Shown one piece after another: positions 8,441 through 16,648 of a DNA stretch of 64,000 nucleotides. A model generated the notes under the pieces. It was given only the letters and a program-made list of their open reading frames with translations, ran no database searches and was not told where the DNA came from. Position 1 is the stretch's first letter. Each line of letters begins with the position of its first letter. The translations under genes and the position numbers were made by a program. The DNA is from Castellaniella sp036379515 (lineage in GTDB: Bacteria > Pseudomonadota > Gammaproteobacteria > Burkholderiales > Burkholderiaceae_B): the NCBI RefSeq assembly GCF_036379515.1, contig NZ_DASVGN010000002.1:27689-91688 (forward strand), written 5' to 3'.

Positions 8441-9624
8441 TTCAGGAGTCCATCCTTGCGAAACATGTCCTTGATGCCGCGCACTGCCTGACGAATGCGC
8501 TGTTCGTTCTCGATGAGCGCAAAGCGCACGTACTCGTCGCCGTAGTCGCCAAAACCGATGCCGGGCGAAACAGCCACCTTGGCTTCCGACAGCACGCGCT
8601 TGGAAAATTCAAGCGACCCCAGTGCCCGGTAGGGCTCCGGGATGTGCGCCCAGATGTACATGGATGCTTTCGGGATGTCCACCATCCAACCGGCTTCATG
8701 CAGGCTGCGCGCCAGTACGTCCCGGCGATTGCGATACTGCTCCACGACTTCCGCCACGCAATCCTGCGGGCCCTCCAGGGCGGCGATGGCCGCTACCTGA
8801 ATCGGAGTAAAGGTGCCATAGTCGTGATAGCTCTTGATACGCGCCAGGGCGTGAACGAGCTCACGGTTGCCCACCATGAAGCCTACGCGCCAGCCTGCCA
8901 TGTTGTAGCTCTTGCTCATGGTGAAGAATTCGACCGCCACGTCGCGCGCGCCGGGTACCTGCATGATGGACGGGGCCACGTAGCCATCGAACGTGATGTC
9001 GGCATAGGCCAGATCATGTACCACCAGGATGCCGTGCTCACGCGCAAGCGCTACGATGCGTTCGAAGAACGACAGATCCACACACTGCGCGGTCGGGTTG
9101 CTGGGAAACCCGAGAATCATCATCTTGGGCTTGGGAATCGCCTCGCGCACGGCACGTTCGATTTCCTCGAAGAAATCCAGGCCGGGCGTCATCGGAACCG
9201 ACCGGATGCTCGCCCCTGCGATCACCGCACCATAAATGTGGATGGGGTAGCTGGGATTGGGCACGAGGACCGTATCGCCACGATCGAGCGTCGCCAGCAT
9301 CAAGTGCGCCAACCCCTCTTTGGAACCAATGGTCACGATCGCTTCGGTCTCGGGATCGATGTCAACCCCGTAGCGCCGGCCATACCAGTTGGCGATGGCT
9401 CGGCGAAGCCGCGGGATGCCCTTGGACACGGAATAGCCATGCGTGTGATCCCGGCGTGCGACCTCGACCAGCTTGTCGACGATGTGCTTGGGGGTGGGAC
9501 CGTCCGGGTTGCCCATGGACATGTCGATAATATCTTCACCGCGCCGACGGGCAGCCATCTTGAGCTCCCCGGTAATGTTGAATACATAGGGGGGCAGGCG
9601 CTCGATGCGCGGAAAGCTCGTCAT
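8437..9624 (-). CDS. alaC: Alanine/aspartate-type aminotransferase (AlaC-like)
   Basis: A 395-residue class I PLP aminotransferase. The PLP lysine is in TMSKSYNMAGWRVGF, with the usual SNPTAQ and late Arg (VRFALIENEQRIRQ) segments. The sequence resembles the AlaC/YfdZ group that makes alanine from pyruvate and glutamate. The ATG at 9624 has GAGG six bases upstream and gives the family N-terminus (MTSFPRIERLPPYVF); the longer reading frame upstream has no family similarity that I recognise. It heads the operon with hom and thrC. It could act on homoserine-pathway intermediates, but alanine transaminase is the conservative call. Confidence 0.9.
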   Translation of the reverse strand: MTSFPRIERLPPYVFNITGELKMAARRRGEDIIDMSMGNPDGPTPKHIVDKLVEVARRDHTHGYSVSKGIPRLRRAIANWYGRRYGVDIDPETEAIVTIGSKEGLAHLMLATLDRGDTVLVPNPSYPIHIYGAVIAGASIRSVPMTPGLDFFEEIERAVREAIPKPKMMILGFPSNPTAQCVDLSFFERIVALAREHGILVVHDLAYADITFDGYVAPSIMQVPGARDVAVEFFTMSKSYNMAGWRVGFMVGNRELVHALARIKSYHDYGTFTPIQVAAIAALEGPQDCVAEVVEQYRNRRDVLARSLHEAGWMVDIPKASMYIWAHIPEPYRALGSLEFSKRVLSEAKVAVSPGIGFGDYGDEYVRFALIENEQRIRQAVRGIKDMFRKDGLLK

Positions 9625-9682
9625 GATGGACCTCAGGCGATGGAAACGGCAGACAAGATGAATGCAGTGCAGCAAATCCATT

Positions 9683-9711
9683 AATCTAGCGCATGGACGG
9701 CTGTCTCGCAA
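9683..9711 (-). promoter_or_regulatory. Sigma-70-type promoter for alaC-hom-thrC
   Basis: On the minus strand TTGCGA (9711-9706) and TAGATT (9688-9683) are separated by exactly 17 bases and lie about 60 bases upstream of the alaC ATG. This gives four of six matches to each consensus box. It is the only well-spaced pair I see in the 175-base gap. Predicted from sequence only. Confidence 0.5.
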
Positions 9712-9799
9712 ATAGCTTTTTTCGGTGGTGCAGCACCCAAACGGCCGCCAGTGCCGCCAGGCGATTGCGCTATCATCATGATGAATACCGGAGCAAGCC

Positions 9800-10243
9800 G
9801 TGCTATTGCAAAAAGATTCCAATCCCGAACTGAACACCGTGACGGCCTACGGAGACGATTACCTGGAAATCAACCGCGAGCGGTTCGAATCAGCGATCTG
9901 TTTCACGCCTCAGGGGCCGGTGCGCAACCTGACGGTGCGCTTGCCGGCAGAAATCGATGCGGCCCTGCTCAAAACACTGGTGGGGCTGGAAGCTGTCGTG
10001 CAAGACCCGCTCGCTTTCCTGGACGACACACCGCTGGCGTTGCCGGCCGACGCCCCCGAGGTCGTACTGATCGGCACAGGGTCCCGCCAAGTGTTTCTGT
10101 CGCCCGAAGTGATCCAGCCCCTGCTCAAACTGGGTATCGGGGTCGAAACCATGACGACCCAGGCGGCTGCCCGTACCTACAACATTCTGATGTCCGAAGA
10201 GCGCCACGTCCTGGCGCTCCTACTTCCTGGAGCCATTCGCTGA
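9800..10243 (+). CDS. Mth938-like domain protein of unknown function
   Basis: A 147-residue protein of the Mth938/DUF498 group (related to the NDUFAF3 assembly factor of mitochondria). Its function in bacteria is not established. A central hydrophobic VVLIGTGSRQVFLSPE segment and the TTQAAARTYNILMSEERHV stretch, typical of the family, are visible. The start is GTG at 9800 with GGAG six bases upstream; no ATG fits. Its TGA overlaps the ATG of the next gene (bcp), so the two are coupled. No signal peptide or membrane segment is seen. Confidence 0.85.
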   Translation: MLLQKDSNPELNTVTAYGDDYLEINRERFESAICFTPQGPVRNLTVRLPAEIDAALLKTLVGLEAVVQDPLAFLDDTPLALPADAPEVVLIGTGSRQVFLSPEVIQPLLKLGIGVETMTTQAAARTYNILMSEERHVLALLLPGAIR

Positions 10244-10713
10244 TGACAGCCCTGCAAATCGGTCACGCACTCCCCGCCTTCAAGGCAGACAGCACCCAAG
10301 GCCCTTTCGATTCAAAGGCCCTGCTGGGCAAGCCTTGGGTGCTCTACTTCTACCCCAAGGACAACACGCCAGGCTGCACGCTCGAAGCCCAAGACTTTCG
10401 TGACCACCACGCCGATTTTCAAGCGCTGAATTGCAGCATCTATGGCGTGTCGCGCGACTCGGTCAAGTCACACGACGGGTTCACCGAAAAACAATGCCTG
10501 CCGTTCGCACTCATCTCTGACCCGGACGAAGCCTTATGCGAGCAATTCGGCGTGATGAAACTCAAGAACATGTACGGTAAACAGGTGCGTGGTATCGAGC
10601 GCAGCACCTTCCTGATCGATGCCAAGGGCCAGCTTGCGCAAGAATGGCGCGGCGTCAAGGTTCCTGACCACGTAGCAGCAGTCCTGAAGGCCGTTCAAGA
10701 ACTGGCTCGCTAG
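10243..10713 (+). CDS. bcp: Thioredoxin-dependent thiol peroxidase (Bcp/PrxQ)
   Basis: A peroxiredoxin (156 aa) that reduces hydrogen peroxide and organic peroxides. The peroxidatic Cys45 lies in the standard YPKDNTPGCT motif. The residue five positions later, the resolving Cys in E. coli Bcp, is Gln here (EAQDF). Other cysteines occur further on (ALNC, KQC, ALC), so resolution may use another Cys or proceed by a 1-Cys route. It is translationally coupled to the Mth938-like gene and followed 20 bases later by the PhoH-like gene. Confidence 0.95.
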   Translation: MTALQIGHALPAFKADSTQGPFDSKALLGKPWVLYFYPKDNTPGCTLEAQDFRDHHADFQALNCSIYGVSRDSVKSHDGFTEKQCLPFALISDPDEALCEQFGVMKLKNMYGKQVRGIERSTFLIDAKGQLAQEWRGVKVPDHVAAVLKAVQELAR

Positions 10714-10733
10714 CAGCCACCCACGGAGCCTGT

Positions 10734-12425
10734 ATGCCCCTTCCAAAAGCGCCGACCCGTCTGGGCGCCACCGTCGAACTCGATACCTCGCCCGCCCTCG
10801 TCGCGGTCGCTCCCGTGGTGGAGTCCCCAGTGCCCGAGCCCAGAGCAAGCCACCCCGCGAAACATCCGTTGGCTGCCATCCTGACCAAACCGCGCGCACC
10901 GGAAGAACCCAAGACGAAGCAATCCCGCCCTACTCCTTTGCCAACTGCAGCCGCTACACCCCGCGCAGACAGCACGACGCCGAAGGCAAGCACGCCCCGA
11001 TCCAAACCCAAGCGCCTGCCGACCGCACAACGCAAGCTCTTTGTGCTGGACACCAATGTGCTGCTGCACGACCCTTCGTCGCTGTTCCGCTTCGCAGAAC
11101 ATGACGTATTCCTACCCATGATCGTGCTCGAAGAGCTGGATCACCAGAAAAAGGGGATGTCCGAGGTCGCTCGCAACGCACGCCAGGTCAGCCGCTATCT
11201 GGACGAGCTCATTGGTACCGCCGATCTCAGCAAGGGCGTGCCGCTGGACACGCTGGGCCACACGGACGCGCTCGGGTCGCTGTACTTCCAGACGGCGCAG
11301 CCAATGGCTACGCTCCTGCCCCAAGAACTGCCCATGAGCAAGGCGGACAACGTCATTCTGGGCATCGTGCACGGGCTGCGAGAACAACAGCCCAAGCGCG
11401 AGATCGTGCTGGTGTCCAAGGACATCAACATGCGCCTGAAGGCACGGGCGCTTAATCTGCCGGCCGAAGACTACCTGAACGATCACGTGCTGGACGACTC
11501 CGATCTCCTGTACGACGGTGTCATGCCGCTACCCGAGAATTTCTGGAACAAGCACGGCAAGGATATCGAATCCTGGCAGCAAAACGGTCTGACCTGGTAC
11601 CGCGTGCGAGGCCCGCTATGCGGGCAATTCATCGTCAACGAATTCGTCTACTACGAAGGCGAAATGCCACTGTCGGCACAGGTTCGAGAAACCACGGGCA
11701 AGAACGCCGTGCTCTCCACGCTGCGCGACTTCAGCCACTCCAAGAACAGCGTCTGGGGCATCACAGCCCGCAACCGCGAGCAAAACTTTGCGCTCAATCT
11801 GCTCATGAACCCCGAGATCGACTTCGTGTCGCTGCTGGGTCAGGCAGGGACCGGCAAGACGCTGCTCACTCTGGCGAGCGGCCTGGCGCAAACCTTCGAG
11901 ACCAAACGCTATACCGAAATCATCATTACCCGGGCCACTGTGCCGGTCGGTGATGACATCGGGTTTCTGCCGGGTACCGAAGAGGAAAAGATGCTTCCCT
12001 GGATGGGAGCCCTGGAAGACAACCTGGAAGTCCTCCATCAAGGAGCCGTCGGCGGCCTGGGCGCCACCAGCAATGGACAGGACTGGGACAAGACGCCCGC
12101 CATGGATATGATCCGATCGCGCATCAAGGTCAAATCCTTGAACTTCATGCGGGGCCGCACCTTCCTGAACAAGTACCTGATCATCGACGAGGCGCAGAAC
12201 CTCACGCCCAAGCAGATCAAGACACTGACGACCCGGGCCGGGCCCGGGACCAAGATTGTCTGCCTGGGGAACATCGCCCAAATCGACACACCCTACCTCA
12301 CGGAAGGCAGTTCGGGGCTGACCTACGTCGTAGACCGATTCAAGGGCTGGCCGCACGCAGGCCACGTCACCTTGCAACGCGGCGAACGTTCGCGCCTGGC
12401 CGATTACGCCAACGACGTGCTGTAG
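10734..12425 (+). CDS. PIN domain-PhoH ATPase fusion (PhoH2 type)
   Basis: A 563-residue two-domain protein. After an approximately 95-residue Pro/Ala/Lys-rich linker comes a PIN RNase domain (LFVLDTNVLLHD, acidic pair in VLEELD) and then a PhoH P-loop ATPase with Walker A GQAGTGKT near residue 369 and Walker B IIDEAQN near 483. PhoH2-type proteins are described as sequence-specific RNA helicase/RNases. GGAG lies about eight bases before the ATG. It continues the bcp transcription unit and precedes pdxA by eight bases. The long disordered N-terminus is the odd part; it has no recognisable motif. Confidence 0.92.
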   Translation: MPLPKAPTRLGATVELDTSPALVAVAPVVESPVPEPRASHPAKHPLAAILTKPRAPEEPKTKQSRPTPLPTAAATPRADSTTPKASTPRSKPKRLPTAQRKLFVLDTNVLLHDPSSLFRFAEHDVFLPMIVLEELDHQKKGMSEVARNARQVSRYLDELIGTADLSKGVPLDTLGHTDALGSLYFQTAQPMATLLPQELPMSKADNVILGIVHGLREQQPKREIVLVSKDINMRLKARALNLPAEDYLNDHVLDDSDLLYDGVMPLPENFWNKHGKDIESWQQNGLTWYRVRGPLCGQFIVNEFVYYEGEMPLSAQVRETTGKNAVLSTLRDFSHSKNSVWGITARNREQNFALNLLMNPEIDFVSLLGQAGTGKTLLTLASGLAQTFETKRYTEIIITRATVPVGDDIGFLPGTEEEKMLPWMGALEDNLEVLHQGAVGGLGATSNGQDWDKTPAMDMIRSRIKVKSLNFMRGRTFLNKYLIIDEAQNLTPKQIKTLTTRAGPGTKIVCLGNIAQIDTPYLTEGSSGLTYVVDRFKGWPHAGHVTLQRGERSRLADYANDVL

Positions 12426-12433
12426 CAGCAGCG

Positions 12434-13426
12434 ATGTCACGACACGCGCAACCACTTGCCTTCACGATGGGAGATGCTGCCGGCATCGGCCCGGAACTTA
12501 TCGTGCGCCTCTTTGCCGAGGGGCTCCCTCACCCCGCCGTAGTGTATGGCGACGCGGGCACCCTGGAGCGCGCCCGCGATGCGCTGGGCCTGTCGGGTTC
12601 ACTGCAAGTCATATCAGTGAAGTCCCCGGGCGCAGGCCACACCGGCGCCTTCATTGAAGTTCTGAGCCGTTCTCAGCCACTGCCGGCCACGCTATCCATT
12701 GGACACATTCACGCCGAGGCGGGGCGCGGCGCGTACGAATACCTGTGTCACGCCATTGATGATGCCCTGGCGGGCCATCTCAGGGCCATCGTCACCGCAC
12801 CACTGAACAAGGCTGCCATGAGAGCTGCCGGCGTCGACTTCCCGGGGCACACTGAAATTCTAGCCAGCCGCACGCACACGCATGACTACGCCATGATGCT
12901 GGCCAACGACGAGCTTCGGGTCCTCTTGGTCACCATCCATGTCTCGTTGGCCAGCGTACCAGCAGCAATCAGTATCGAGGCCGAACTGACCGCGATCCGG
13001 CTCGCGCAGCGGGCCTGTCTTCAGGCAGGCATCGCTCACCCTCGTATCGCAGTTGCCGGCCTGAATCCGCACGCGAGCGAAGAAGGCGCATTTGGCAACG
13101 AAGAAGCACGCTTCATCGCGCCCGCCATCGCGCAGGCACGGACGGAGGGCTTGCAGGTGTCGGGGCCGTGGCCTGGCGACACCGTCTTCATGCGCGCCCG
13201 CCAAGGAGAGTTCGACATCGTAGTCGCCCAATACCACGACCAGGGCCTCATCCCGATCAAATACCTGGGACTGGACACCGGCGTCAACGTCACAGTCGGG
13301 CTTCCCTTCGTGCGCACCAGCGTGGACCATGGAACTGCCTTCGACATCGCTGGCAAGGGCATCGCCGACCCCGCGTCGCTACGCGCGGCCATGCGCCTGG
13401 CGCTGACCATGTCGGCAAACGATTAG
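12434..13426 (+). CDS. pdxA: 4-hydroxythreonine-4-phosphate dehydrogenase
   Basis: A metal- and NAD-dependent dehydrogenase (330 aa) of pyridoxal-5-phosphate synthesis that oxidises 4-phosphohydroxy-threonine. It shows the PdxA signatures: GDAAGIGPE (usually GDPAGIGPE), FPGHTEIL, GLNPHASEEGAFGNEE and QYHDQGLIPIK, with metal-binding His residues in the last two blocks. It starts eight bases after the phoH-like stop. A PdxA2-type enzyme acting on D-threonate or erythronate phosphates is possible, but no sugar-acid kinase (DUF1537) gene is nearby, so classical PdxA is favoured. It converges with dnaB. Confidence 0.92.
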   Translation: MSRHAQPLAFTMGDAAGIGPELIVRLFAEGLPHPAVVYGDAGTLERARDALGLSGSLQVISVKSPGAGHTGAFIEVLSRSQPLPATLSIGHIHAEAGRGAYEYLCHAIDDALAGHLRAIVTAPLNKAAMRAAGVDFPGHTEILASRTHTHDYAMMLANDELRVLLVTIHVSLASVPAAISIEAELTAIRLAQRACLQAGIAHPRIAVAGLNPHASEEGAFGNEEARFIAPAIAQARTEGLQVSGPWPGDTVFMRARQGEFDIVVAQYHDQGLIPIKYLGLDTGVNVTVGLPFVRTSVDHGTAFDIAGKGIADPASLRAAMRLALTMSAND

Positions 13427-13483
13427 CGTCTCATCCGCGCGTGCATCCGCCGCCCGCGCAAGCACCTTTCCGACTATGAGGCG

Positions 13484-14863
13484 TCAGAAGCCCGGCGCCG
13501 TCGAGAAGTTCAGGAAGCGGGTGCTGGCCCCCTGGAATGTCAGACGCACAGTCCCGATAGGGCCATTACGCTGCTTCCCGATGATGATTTCAGCAGTGCC
13601 CTTGTCGGGAGAATCTGTGTTGTAGACTTCATCCCGATAGATGAAGATGATGAGGTCGGCATCCTGCTCGATAGCACCTGATTCGCGCAGATCGCTCATG
13701 ACCGGCCGCTTGTTGGGGCGTTGTTCGAGGCTGCGGTTGAGCTGCGACAAGGCCATGACCGGGCAATTGAGCTCCTTGGCCAGGCTCTTGAGCGATCGGC
13801 TTATCTCGGATATTTCCGTGGCGCGGTTTTCGCCCGAGCCGCTGGACGACATGAGCTGCAGATAATCGATGATGACGAGCCCGAGCTGACCACATTGACG
13901 CGCCAGTCGGCGCGCACGGGCACGTACCTCCATTGAGGTCATTGCCGGAGTCTCGTCGATGTAGATCTGCGCTTCTTCAACCTTTTGCACGGCGTGGGTC
14001 AGACGTGGCCAGTCTTCCTGAGTCAGCTTGCCGGTCCGCATGCGATGCTGATCGAGCATGCCCACCGACCCTATCATCCGCATGGCAAGCTGTACCGCGC
14101 CCATTTCCATGGAAAACACCGCCACCGGCAGCCCTTGCTCGATCGCGACGTGCTCGCCCACATTCATGGCAAACGAAGTCTTGCCCATCGACGGACGCCC
14201 CGCCACGATGACCAGATCACCCGCCTGAAGCCCCGAGGTCATCCGATCCAGGTCGTTGAAACCCGTGGGCACGCCCGTGACGTCAGAGTCGCCCTCCCGA
14301 TGATAGAGCTCATCAATCCGCTCAACCACCTGGGCCAGCAAGGGGCGGATCTCCTGGAACCCTGCCATGCCACGCGACCCTTCCTGGGCAATCTGGAAGA
14401 CACGGGACTCAGCCTCGTCCAGGATCTGTCGCGCCTCTTTGCCCTGGGGGTTGAAGGCTGCCGAGGAGATCTCATCTGCGATGGAGACCAGCTTGCGCAG
14501 CATCGAGCGCTCGCGGACGATCTCGGCATAACGCCGAATGTTGGCCGCCGAAGGGGTGTTGTGCGCCAAGGCATTCAGATACGCCAGGCCACCACATTCC
14601 TGGGCCTTGCCCGCCGTCGCCAGTGATTCATGCACCGTGACCACATCGGCCGGCCGCGCCAGGCCCACCAACCGCACGACGTGCTGCCAGATCAAGCGGT
14701 GATCGAACCGATAGAAGTCATCGTCGACCAGCACGTCTGCAATACGGTCGAACGCCGCATTATCGAGCAGCAGCCCCCCGAGGACGGACTGTTCGGCTTC
14801 GATGGAATGTGGCGGCACCCGCAGATAATCCAACGGGGCGTCGGTCTCGCTTTCTGCGCTCAC
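13484..14863 (-). CDS. dnaB: Replicative DNA helicase
   Basis: The hexameric 5'-3' helicase (459 aa) that unwinds DNA at the fork and binds DnaG primase through its N-terminal domain. An N-terminal helical domain (PPHSIEAEQSVLGGLLLD) is followed by the RecA-like core with Walker A GRPSMGKTSF and the VIIDYLQLM block. The start is GTG at 14863, preceded by GGAG eight bases upstream; the next residues match family N-termini. No intein is seen: the P-loop and DYLQLM insertion points are uninterrupted. It is separated from rplI by a strong terminator. Confidence 0.97.
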   Translation of the reverse strand: MSAESETDAPLDYLRVPPHSIEAEQSVLGGLLLDNAAFDRIADVLVDDDFYRFDHRLIWQHVVRLVGLARPADVVTVHESLATAGKAQECGGLAYLNALAHNTPSAANIRRYAEIVRERSMLRKLVSIADEISSAAFNPQGKEARQILDEAESRVFQIAQEGSRGMAGFQEIRPLLAQVVERIDELYHREGDSDVTGVPTGFNDLDRMTSGLQAGDLVIVAGRPSMGKTSFAMNVGEHVAIEQGLPVAVFSMEMGAVQLAMRMIGSVGMLDQHRMRTGKLTQEDWPRLTHAVQKVEEAQIYIDETPAMTSMEVRARARRLARQCGQLGLVIIDYLQLMSSSGSGENRATEISEISRSLKSLAKELNCPVMALSQLNRSLEQRPNKRPVMSDLRESGAIEQDADLIIFIYRDEVYNTDSPDKGTAEIIIGKQRNGPIGTVRLTFQGASTRFLNFSTAPGF

Positions 14864-14884
14864 CCTTACGTCTCCAGATATTGC

Positions 14885-14918
14885 CCAGCAAAAAGGCCGG
14901 CGTTGCGCCGGCCTTTTT
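14885..14918 (-). terminator. Intrinsic terminator after rplI (usable in both directions)
   Basis: A perfect 13-base-pair stem (14890-14902 with 14906-14918) has a three-base loop; the outer A/T pairs give a U-tract on either strand. It lies between the rplI stop and the dnaB start and should end the rpsF-priB-rpsR-rplI transcript, so dnaB needs its own promoter in the short remaining gap or relies on readthrough. Confidence 0.9.
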
Positions 14919-15009
14919 TATCCGCGCCCCGTCACTTCTGCAGTGAGAAATGTAGCACGGTGCGCGGAATGCCCCGCCAGGAAATGACCCTGAGCGAGGA
15001 CTCGTGGCC

Positions 15010-15465
15010 TCAGGCCATCTCACCTTGGACCGTGAGCGTGATGTCAGCCACCACGTCAGCATGCAGGGCCACTTGCAGCGGGAACTCGCCCACCGCCTTG
15101 ATGGCCCCATTGGGCATGCGAATCTGCCCTTTGTGCACGTCGGTGAAGCCAGCGGCCTTCAGGGCCTCGGCCACGTCAATAGTCGTGACTGAGCCAAACA
15201 GACGGCCGTCGACACCAGCCTTCTGGCCAATGACCAACGCATAGCCGTGCAGCTTTTCAGACATCGCCTGAGCCGCGGCCAGCTTCTCAGCCTGATGCTT
15301 TTCGAGTTCTGCGCGGCGAGCTTCGAATTCTTGCAACGCCGCAGGCGTCGCGCGACGCGCGATTCTCTGGGGAATCAGGTAGTTGCGGGCGTAGCCATCG
15401 CGCACGCGAACCACGTCGCCCAGACTTCCGAGATTGACGACTTTTTCAAGCAGGATGATTTGCAT
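15010..15465 (-). CDS. rplI: 50S ribosomal protein L9
   Basis: A 151-residue ribosomal protein that binds 23S rRNA near the base of the L1 stalk. The N-terminal RNA-binding domain (MQIILLEKVVNLGSLGD, GYARNYLIP) is followed by a long central helix and a C-terminal domain. It is the last gene of the rpsF-priB-rpsR-rplI operon, 15 bases after rpsR, and is followed by a strong terminator. Confidence 0.98.
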   Translation of the reverse strand: MQIILLEKVVNLGSLGDVVRVRDGYARNYLIPQRIARRATPAALQEFEARRAELEKHQAEKLAAAQAMSEKLHGYALVIGQKAGVDGRLFGSVTTIDVAEALKAAGFTDVHKGQIRMPNGAIKAVGEFPLQVALHADVVADITLTVQGEMA

Positions 15466-15480
15466 GATGGTTCCCTGGTC

Positions 15481-15762
15481 TCAATGGTGGTTGTCGGTGT
15501 ACGGCAACAGGGCCAGAAAGCGCGCACGCTTGATGGCCGTGTCCAGCTGGCGCTGGTAGTGCGCCTTGGTACCCGTCAGGCGAGCCGGGATGATCTTGCC
15601 ATTTTCCTGGATGAAATCGCGCAGAGTGTCCAGATCTTTGTAATCGATCTCTTCAACCTTGGCGACCGTGAAGCGGCAGAATTTACGGCGCTTGAACAGC
15701 GGATTCTGTTGCCCGAATTTGCGTTTGTCCTTGGTGTTGGACGACTTCTTGAAGAAAGCCAT
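15481..15762 (-). CDS. rpsR: 30S ribosomal protein S18
   Basis: A 93-residue small-subunit protein that pairs with S6 on the platform. The ATG at 15762 gives the family start MAFFKK; the reading frame extends further upstream without similarity. The core KFCRFT, IDYKD and RAKHYQRQ-like (TKAHYQRQL) segments are present. A short C-terminal tail ends in His-His. Confidence 0.98.
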   Translation of the reverse strand: MAFFKKSSNTKDKRKFGQQNPLFKRRKFCRFTVAKVEEIDYKDLDTLRDFIQENGKIIPARLTGTKAHYQRQLDTAIKRARFLALLPYTDNHH

Positions 15763-15807
15763 GATATTTGCCTTTATGGGTTGCCGGGCAAGGCCCGGCG
15801 AATTCAT

Positions 15808-16110
15808 TCACTGTGCGGGTGCAACCGCCTGAACATGGAGAACCAGCTGAGTCGACCGCTGGTGCAAGGGAGCGAGAAACCCACTGACCTGCACTGAGGA
15901 CTCGGGGGCAAGGCCAGACAACGATTCTGCCAGCTCCCCAAGGGCGACCGCCGAGATTTCCAGCGCAACGCGACGAATTGAACCCGCTTCTTGTACGTCT
16001 GACTGATGCTGTAGTCCGAACCGAAAAACCGGTATGCCGGCCGGCGTATGCCTAAGCGGTCCGCACTGCGTCAGACGTGCGGTGAGCTCGACCCGATTCA
16101 CGGATTGCAC
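15808..16110 (-). CDS. priB: Primosomal replication protein N
   Basis: A 100-residue OB-fold single-strand DNA-binding protein that joins PriA and DnaT in replication restart. The identification rests on the beginning VNRVELTARL, the HTPAGIPVFRF strand typical of PriB/Ssb OB folds, and the position between rpsF and rpsR that is conserved in proteobacteria. The start is GTG at 16110 with no strong ribosome site, ten bases after the rpsF stop, so translation may depend on coupling to rpsF. An internal GTG three codons later is the alternative. Confidence 0.9.
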   Translation of the reverse strand: MQSVNRVELTARLTQCGPLRHTPAGIPVFRFGLQHQSDVQEAGSIRRVALEISAVALGELAESLSGLAPESSVQVSGFLAPLHQRSTQLVLHVQAVAPAQ

Positions 16111-16120
16111 CCACGCCGTA

Positions 16121-16486
16121 TCAGGATTTGACGGGTTCCGCAGCAGCCTTGCGAGCCTCTTCGCGCTCGACCGACTTCATCATGAAAGAAGGCTCGGTGT
16201 GGGCTTTCTTCATTTTGATGAACAGGGAACGCAGGATGGCGTCGTTGTAACGGAACGAATGCTCGAGCTCTTCGAGGGCGGGTTCGCCGCACTCGATGTT
16301 AAAGCACACATAGTGCGCCTTGACGAGCTTCTGAATCGGGTAAGCCAGCTGACGGCGGCCCCAGTCTTCGACGCGGTGGATGGTGCCGCCGTTCGTCGTG
16401 ACCATGGTCTGATAGCGCTCGATCATGGCGGGCACTTGCTCGCTCTGATCGGGGTGCACGATAAACACTACTTCGTAGTGACGCAT
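16121..16486 (-). CDS. rpsF: 30S ribosomal protein S6
   Basis: A 121-residue S6 that binds S18 and 16S rRNA. The ATG at 16486 has AAGGAG seven bases upstream and gives MRHYEVVFIVHPDQSEQV. The core WGRRQLAYPIQK and HYVCFNIE segments are typical. The C-terminal tail (about 25 residues) is Lys/Glu rich and has no poly-Glu run. It is first in the rpsF-priB-rpsR-rplI operon and has a structured leader of about 115 bases. Confidence 0.98.
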   Translation of the reverse strand: MRHYEVVFIVHPDQSEQVPAMIERYQTMVTTNGGTIHRVEDWGRRQLAYPIQKLVKAHYVCFNIECGEPALEELEHSFRYNDAILRSLFIKMKKAHTEPSFMMKSVEREEARKAAAEPVKS

Positions 16487-16534
16487 GAATGACTCCTTGT
16501 GGATATCTGCGATGTTGACAGACAGCCCGTGAAT

Positions 16535-16613
16535 AGGTGAAAACCACACCTGCCAAAGACCTGCAAACAGACGATCTTTGGCGCTTCAAGCGGGCAAGTA
16601 ACCCGAAATTCTA
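16535..16613 (-). promoter_or_regulatory. rpsF leader: promoter -10 and two stem-loops
   Basis: On the minus strand a TAGAAT box (16613-16608) would start transcription near 16601 and leave a leader of about 115 bases before rpsF. The leader can form a 7-base-pair stem (16575-16581 with 16553-16559) and a 5-base-pair stem (16547-16551 with 16535-16539). S6:S18-binding leaders upstream of rpsF are known in many bacteria. I could not confirm the conserved bulged CCG arrangement here, so the role is a suggestion. No clear -35 was found. Confidence 0.4.
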
Positions 16614-16648
16614 GCACGATTGCGGGTCGGCCTTGTGATACCCACCCT

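Noticed and set aside
8284..9684. A 466-codon plus-strand open frame
   Set aside because: It lies antisense to alaC and hom, which have complete PLP and NAD motifs. Its translation has no recognisable motif and reflects high-GC codon bias of the opposite strand.
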